DNA of 10,082 nt from Lachnospiraceae bacterium (GTDB taxonomy: Bacteria > Bacillota_A > Clostridia > Lachnospirales > Lachnospiraceae), in NCBI GenBank assembly GCA_900764695.1, contig CAAFOY010000064.1, positions 1 to 10,082 of the forward strand, in the 5' to 3' direction. Shown piece after piece: positions 6,838 through 10,082 of the stretch; the stretch's first letter is position 1; every line of letters begins with the position of its first letter. Position numbers and translations under genes: made by a program. The notes below the pieces were generated by a model that saw nothing but the letters and a program-made list of their open reading frames with translations, ran no database searches and had not been told where the DNA came from.

Positions 6838-8463
6838 TTAGCCTAAGATTTTTTTAAGATCCGCTTCCGGTGTGCTTATAGGAGATATATTATAATTTTC
6901 TACCAAATATTTCAACACATTAGGTGAAATAAATGCAGGTAAAGTCGGTCCTAAGAAGATGTTTTTTATTCCTAAATGAAGCAATGTAAGCAAAATACAT
7001 ACCGCTTTCTGCTCATACCATGACAAAATCATTGATAATGGAAGTTCGTTAACTTCGCAGCCAAATGCCTTAGATAATGCTATTGCCACTTTGATTGCTC
7101 CATAAGCGTCATTACACTGTCCCATATCCATTATTCTTGGAAGTCCACATATTTCTCCCAAATCCAAATCATTAAATCTGTACTTTCCACAGGCTAATGT
7201 TAAAATAACTGAATCTTTCGGTGACTGTTTTACAAATTCAGTATAATAATTTCTTCCAACTTTTGCTCCGTCACATCCACCTACAAGGAAGAAATGACTT
7301 ATCTGCTTATTCTCTACAGCCTCAATAATTTTATCAGCAACGCTTAAAACTGAGCCGTGTCCAAAACCTGTAACAACATATTTTCCACCATTTATACCTG
7401 TATTTTCTTTGTCTTCCTTGTAGCCGCCAAGTTCCAATGCCTTGTTAATAACCGGAGTAAAATCTTTCTCTTCTCCATCTCCTTCAATGTGAACCATTTC
7501 AGGGTATGACACAACTTCTGTTGTAAAAACTCTATCCTTGTAGCTTTCCTTAACCGGCATTAAACAATTAGTTGTAAACAATACAGGTGCCGGAATGTTG
7601 TCAAATTCCTTCTGCTGATTCTGCCATGCAGTTCCGAAATTTCCTTTTAGATGCGGATATTTCTTTAACTCCGGATAGCCGTGAGCCGGCAACATTTCAC
7701 CGTGAGTATAAATGTTGATGCCCTTTCCTTCCGTCTGCTTCAACAAAACTTCCAAATCCTTTAAATCGTGACCTGTTATTACAATAAAAGGTCCTTTTTC
7801 TATAGTTAATGGCACTTTCACAGGAGTTGGTGTTCCATAGCTTGATGTGTTTGCTTTATCGAGTAATTCCATACACTTTAAATTCTTCTCGCCAACTTCC
7901 ATTGCCACTTCAATTAATCTATCCATTTCTAAGTCATAAGTTATAATCGACAATGCCTTGTAGAAAAACTGATTTACTTCTTCACTTTCATAACCTAGTA
8001 CCATTGCATGATACGCATACGCAGCCATTCCTCTTATTCCAAATAAAATAAGTGACTTTAATGATCGGATATCCTCATCTTCATTCCACAATAAATTCAT
8101 ATCAAAATCTTCAGTATTTCCGCAAGGTGCTGCGCAAGTAATACAATTAGGCGCAATTGCTTCTTTTTCCTTATGGACTTTTTCAATCATATCTTCCAAC
8201 GTTTTATCGTTAAAGTTAACATTTGTAACTGTTGTAAACAATCCTTCAATTATAATTCTATCTGTTCTTTCAGACTTTTCATTGTGGCCGCAAGACTTGG
8301 CAAGTCCAATTACTGCTCCTGTTAATTCATCCTGCAATCTTGATGTATTAGCTGTCTTTCCACAAACACCTGCTGCTCCCATACATCCTGCACAGCCTGC
8401 TGTCTGCTCGCACTGAAAGCAAAACATTTTATTATTTAAATCTTTCCCCATATCTTTTTTCAT
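6838..8463 (-). CDS. hcp: Hybrid cluster protein (Hcp; NO/hydroxylamine reductase)
   Basis: Hcp (prismane protein) is a cytoplasmic iron-sulfur enzyme. It reduces hydroxylamine in vitro, and in E. coli acts as an NO reductase in nitrosative stress. The 541-residue protein is full length. The N-terminal cluster ligands are in FCFQCEQTAGCAGC with Cys15, Cys18 and Cys27 plus Cys34 in VCGK; Cys24 is an extra cysteine in this stretch. All hybrid-cluster ligands are identifiable: His232 (TGHDL), Glu256 (HGEMLPAHGYP), Cys300 (TTNCL), Cys397 (GGCDGAK), Cys425 (ACGKYRF), Cys450 (GQCNDAYGA), Glu484 and Lys486 (SWYEQKA). The ATG at 8463 follows AAGGGAAAG; Met13 lies where many relatives start, so about 12 residues may be an N-terminal extension. 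It heads a unit with the methyltransferase and ABC genes. No hcr reductase gene is adjacent, so the electron donor is unknown. Confidence 0.95.
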   Translation of the reverse strand: MKKDMGKDLNNKMFCFQCEQTAGCAGCMGAAGVCGKTANTSRLQDELTGAVIGLAKSCGHNEKSERTDRIIIEGLFTTVTNVNFNDKTLEDMIEKVHKEKEAIAPNCITCAAPCGNTEDFDMNLLWNEDEDIRSLKSLILFGIRGMAAYAYHAMVLGYESEEVNQFFYKALSIITYDLEMDRLIEVAMEVGEKNLKCMELLDKANTSSYGTPTPVKVPLTIEKGPFIVITGHDLKDLEVLLKQTEGKGINIYTHGEMLPAHGYPELKKYPHLKGNFGTAWQNQQKEFDNIPAPVLFTTNCLMPVKESYKDRVFTTEVVSYPEMVHIEGDGEEKDFTPVINKALELGGYKEDKENTGINGGKYVVTGFGHGSVLSVADKIIEAVENKQISHFFLVGGCDGAKVGRNYYTEFVKQSPKDSVILTLACGKYRFNDLDLGEICGLPRIMDMGQCNDAYGAIKVAIALSKAFGCEVNELPLSMILSWYEQKAVCILLTLLHLGIKNIFLGPTLPAFISPNVLKYLVENYNISPISTPEADLKKILG

Positions 8464-8479
8464 TTTATTAACTTTCCCT

Positions 8480-8612
8480 TGGCAATTTATATTAAGATTA
8501 CAGTGTCATAAGATTTTATTCCACCTGCGTATGTGAAATGGTGAGATAATTATCTCAGCATTAACGCTTTTCACCATAATATGGTAGTTATTCATCGTTA
8601 ACTAAATTGCCA
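8480..8612 (-). ncRNA. Candidate structured leader RNA upstream of hcp
   Basis: On the minus strand TGGCAATTTA (8612-8603) is the exact complement of TAAATTGCCA (8489-8480). This gives a perfect 10-bp closing helix around 113 nt, and its 3' strand ends directly against the AAGGGA ribosome binding site of hcp. Inside are several competing helices: ACCAT/ATGGT (3-nt loop), ATGGTGA/TCACCAT enclosing the next element, and the hairpin TGAGAT-AATT-ATCTCA (8557-8542). This layout resembles a riboswitch or other RNA switch with a P1 stem next to the start site. I recognise no known class; the ligand, if any, is unknown. The helices are seen directly, the regulatory role is inferred. Confidence 0.5.
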
Positions 8613-8662
8613 TATTCCTTTCTTTATTTTACTATTGACTTCATTGCCTTTCTGCAAGATAG

Positions 8663-8704
8663 ATAATATTATAATTTATGATTATTTTATGTTGTTGTGA
8701 CAAC
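8663..8704 (-). promoter_or_regulatory. Candidate hcp promoter with Crp/Fnr-type operator
   Basis: An inverted repeat GTTGT-N4-ACAAC lies at 8691-8704 (plus-strand reading). Downstream on the minus strand are TATAAT (8673-8668) and TATTAT (8668-8663); the position expected for a -35 has no consensus hexamer. A 5-4-5 inverted repeat is the geometry of Crp/Fnr-family sites, and with TATTAT as -10 its centre falls at about -41.5, the classic class II activator position. HcpR, a Crp/Fnr-family NO-responsive regulator, controls hcp in several anaerobes; its involvement here is a guess from context. Confidence 0.45.
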
Positions 8705-8875
8705 CATTTTATAAAAATATTAAATACAAAATTTGGAAATTTTAATAGTAGTTTTATATTCTTAAACTGAATTTTTATTTGTAATTTTTTGTTGTTTTAT
8801 AATACGTATTTTCTCCAGCATTTTCATATTTAGTATTTTATTGTGTCTTATATTCATTTTATTAATTTGTTTTCT
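8705..8875. other. AT-rich intergenic stretch between nuclease and hcp regulatory region
   Basis: This is very AT-rich DNA with no gene I can support. It holds the short palindrome AATACGTATT (8802-8811) and an A/T-only inverted repeat around AAATTTCCAAATTT near 8730, followed by T-rich DNA on the minus strand. No convincing terminator for the nuclease gene can be named. Confidence 0.4.
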
Positions 8876-9670
8876 CTATTGAAAGAAATCCTGTATAACC
8901 CTATTTATTGTAACTGTATTCAACGGTGCTTCCTTGCTTTCAAAAGTTGCAATAAAATTTCTTCCCTGCACATATCCGCTTTTTCCATATTGTTCAATTT
9001 TTTTAATTGCGTTTTTAACATATATTGAATCATCCATCATTCCAAAATGTTCCCACACATATTCCTGCCTTGTTCTTTTGTTCAATACTGTAAAGTCTGG
9101 TTTAACAGTACCATATCCTTTCAAACGTAATGGCAATTCATATACATAATTTATATTGTTTTTTGTCAAAGTATCAGCTATTATCTTCTCTGATTTAGAC
9201 CTGACATATTCCCCCTTTTCTGTTATCAAACCTAATTCTTTTAATTGTTCATCCGGCTCAATTCTTCCTAAATTATTCTTAGACTCCTCCCACATTTTTG
9301 CATATTCTTCATCAGTTAATTCATATTTAGTAACAAAAATCCCTTTCTGCTCCGGCATAGAATCATATACTTCTAATAGTGAATTTGGATTGTACTTATT
9401 TAGAAACTTCCTTATTCTTCTCTCTTCAGCATCAATAGTTTTCAAAATCTTTTGGTCATACTCCTTTTGCGCCAAGGCTTTAATCAGGGCGGCGTTGCTC
9501 TTTTTTATATACACTCTCGTTCCGTCTTTTTGCTTCTGCTGATATTGAATAGTATTCGCGCTTCTTGCTAGCACCAACTTCCCTTCTGGTGCACCTGACA
9601 GACTCTTCTCCGCTTTAACTTTAATTATTTTTAAATATTCTAATCGTTCATTAATTTCTTTTATATTTAT
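8876..9670 (-). CDS. PD-(D/E)XK-like nuclease-family protein, non-AUG start likely
   Basis: This is a conserved-type hypothetical protein. Numbered from ATA at 9670 it has 264 residues. The N-terminal third is helical and charged, with APEGKLVLARS at about 26-36 and an IQYQQ segment before KALAQKEYD. The C-terminal part resembles a PD-(D/E)XK nuclease: RSKSE with Glu161, Glu178 in VYELPL, the catalytic-type pair PDF (Asp192) and YVWEHFG (Glu207), then a helix with YVKNAIKKIEQYG. The last motif lacks the usual Lys two residues after Glu, as in other EHFG variants. A TTG (9577) or GTG (9574) start would cut into the region I recall as conserved; the frame stays open to a TGA at 9679. AGGTGA at 9677-9682 precedes ATT (9673) and ATA (9670). 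No restriction or phage partner is adjacent; the role is unknown. Confidence 0.6.
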   Translation of the reverse strand: MNIKEINERLEYLKIIKVKAEKSLSGAPEGKLVLARSANTIQYQQKQKDGTRVYIKKSNAALIKALAQKEYDQKILKTIDAEERRIRKFLNKYNPNSLLEVYDSMPEQKGIFVTKYELTDEEYAKMWEESKNNLGRIEPDEQLKELGLITEKGEYVRSKSEKIIADTLTKNNINYVYELPLRLKGYGTVKPDFTVLNKRTRQEYVWEHFGMMDDSIYVKNAIKKIEQYGKSGYVQGRNFIATFESKEAPLNTVTINRVIQDFFQ

Positions 9671-9676
9671 AATTCG

Positions 9677-9683
9677 TCACCTC
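9677..9683 (-). promoter_or_regulatory. Shine-Dalgarno sequence deciding the nuclease start
   Basis: GAGGTGA on the minus strand is a good ribosome binding site. The next in-frame codons are CGA, ATT and ATA; no ATG, GTG or TTG occurs in this frame within normal spacing. The in-frame TGA (9679-9677) lies within the motif itself, so the gene cannot start further upstream. Confidence 0.6.
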
Positions 9684-9718
9684 GCTTTTTCTTTTTGTAC
9701 CCAGTTTATGTTGCATTC

Positions 9719-9747
9719 CATATTTTGTACGTGGTTTTGTTTGTCAA
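9719..9747 (-). promoter_or_regulatory. Possible promoter for the nuclease gene
   Basis: On the minus strand a perfect TTGACA (9747-9742) is followed after 16-17 bp by AAATAT or AATATG, a weak -10. It lies about 40 bp upstream of the Shine-Dalgarno sequence. The -35 is convincing; the -10 is not. Confidence 0.4.
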
Positions 9748-9821
9748 CTATAACATATCTCTTGCTTTTTTTATACACTTTCCTTTCAAATTTTTTTAGA
9801 AAAACATGAAATCTTCGCTAT

Positions 9822-10082
9822 ATTACGTGTCATACAATATTATTGTTATATGACGCGTAATTCCAACTGAAAATACTAGAATATTTCAATAAATTACGTG
9901 TGGGACAACATTTTTGTTCTACGACACGTAATTCCAACTGAAAATACTAGAATATTTCAATAAATTACGTGTGGGGTAGCATTTTTGTTCTACGACACGT
10001 AATTTCAACTGGAAATACTAGAATATTTCAATAAATTACGTGTGGGGTAGCATTTTCGTTCTACGACACGTAATTCCAGCTA
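9822..10082. repeat. Tandem array of a 71-bp palindromic repeat
   Basis: Four units start at 9822, 9893, 9964 and 10035, an exact 71-bp period. Each has a 40-bp imperfect palindrome (ATTACGTGT ... ACACGTAAT) and, between units, a 31-bp linker beginning TCCAACTGAAAA. Linkers 1 and 2 are identical and linker 3 differs at two bases. Palindrome tips differ but keep pairing: unit 1 has GTCATA/TATGAC with CAAT/ATTG, and units 3-4 have GTAG/CTAC. In unit 1 the right arm reads ACGCGTAAT, a G-T wobble. The DNA before unit 1 does not match the linker, so the array starts at 9822. After unit 4 the bases TCCAGCTA already diverge from the linker, hinting that it may end near the window edge. Frames are interrupted by stops, so it is non-coding. 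Confidence 0.9.

Noticed and set aside
8521..8612. TPP riboswitch upstream of hcp, suggested by GCTGAGAT and a following CACC on the minus strand
   Set aside because: The second half of the TPP aptamer (the ACCTGAT and AGCG-AGGGAA regions) is missing and the spacing is wrong; the resemblance is limited to one short motif.
9156..9542. 128-codon plus-strand frame antisense to the nuclease gene
   Set aside because: It is a Phe/Ser-rich product typical of antisense to AT-rich coding sequence, with no ribosome binding site; the minus-strand protein has recognisable nuclease motifs.
9822..10082. CRISPR array, suggested by regular palindromic repeats
   Set aside because: The segments between palindromes are practically identical rather than unique, the unit is a plain 71-bp tandem repeat, and no cas genes are present.

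Overview
The window looks like a chromosomal segment of an AT-rich, low-GC anaerobic Firmicute, most likely a Clostridia/Lachnospiraceae-type gut bacterium. The reasons are the AT-rich intergenic DNA, strong AGGAGG-type ribosome binding sites, a clostridial-type hybrid cluster protein, and a housekeeping mix of glmM, VanZ-like, hisC and mntP genes. The lineage is an inference from gene content and protein style; no rRNA marker is present. Almost everything is transcribed leftward (minus strand). The one exception is a 64-residue plus-strand gene.

Layout from right to left, in the direction of transcription. (1) 9822-10082 is a tandem array of a 71-bp unit, each unit built on a 40-bp imperfect palindrome; it runs to the window edge. 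(2) 8876-9670 is a PD-(D/E)XK-like nuclease-family protein whose reading frame extends upstream of any ATG/GTG/TTG and probably starts at ATA or ATT behind a clear Shine-Dalgarno sequence. (3) 8464-8875 is non-coding. It holds a candidate Crp/Fnr-type operator and promoter for hcp, then a 133-nt leader closed by a perfect 10-bp long-range helix that abuts the hcp ribosome binding site. (4) 4263-8463 is a three-gene unit: hcp (hybrid cluster protein), a SpoU/TrmH RNA methyltransferase and an ABC exporter half-transporter, with gaps of 18 and 31 bp.

(5) 4049-4243 is a small plus-strand helical protein gene with its own promoter region. It converges on the ABC gene at a shared terminator. (6) 228-3754 is a four-gene unit: glmM, VanZ-like, hisC and mntP. 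It is read from a near-consensus sigma-A promoter at 3922-3950 through a leader of about 160 nt, and ends at a strong rho-independent terminator at 93-139. (7) 17-89 holds three back-to-back hairpins with no associated gene.

Functionally, the glmM unit joins cell-envelope precursor supply (GlmM) and a membrane VanZ-like protein to histidine biosynthesis (HisC) and manganese export (MntP), so it is a mixed housekeeping operon. The hcp unit is led by a nitrosative-stress/redox enzyme, with layered control (operator plus structured leader) suggested by the DNA. The least explained parts are the palindromic repeat array, the hcp leader RNA, the non-AUG start of the nuclease gene, and the hairpin cluster at the left edge.
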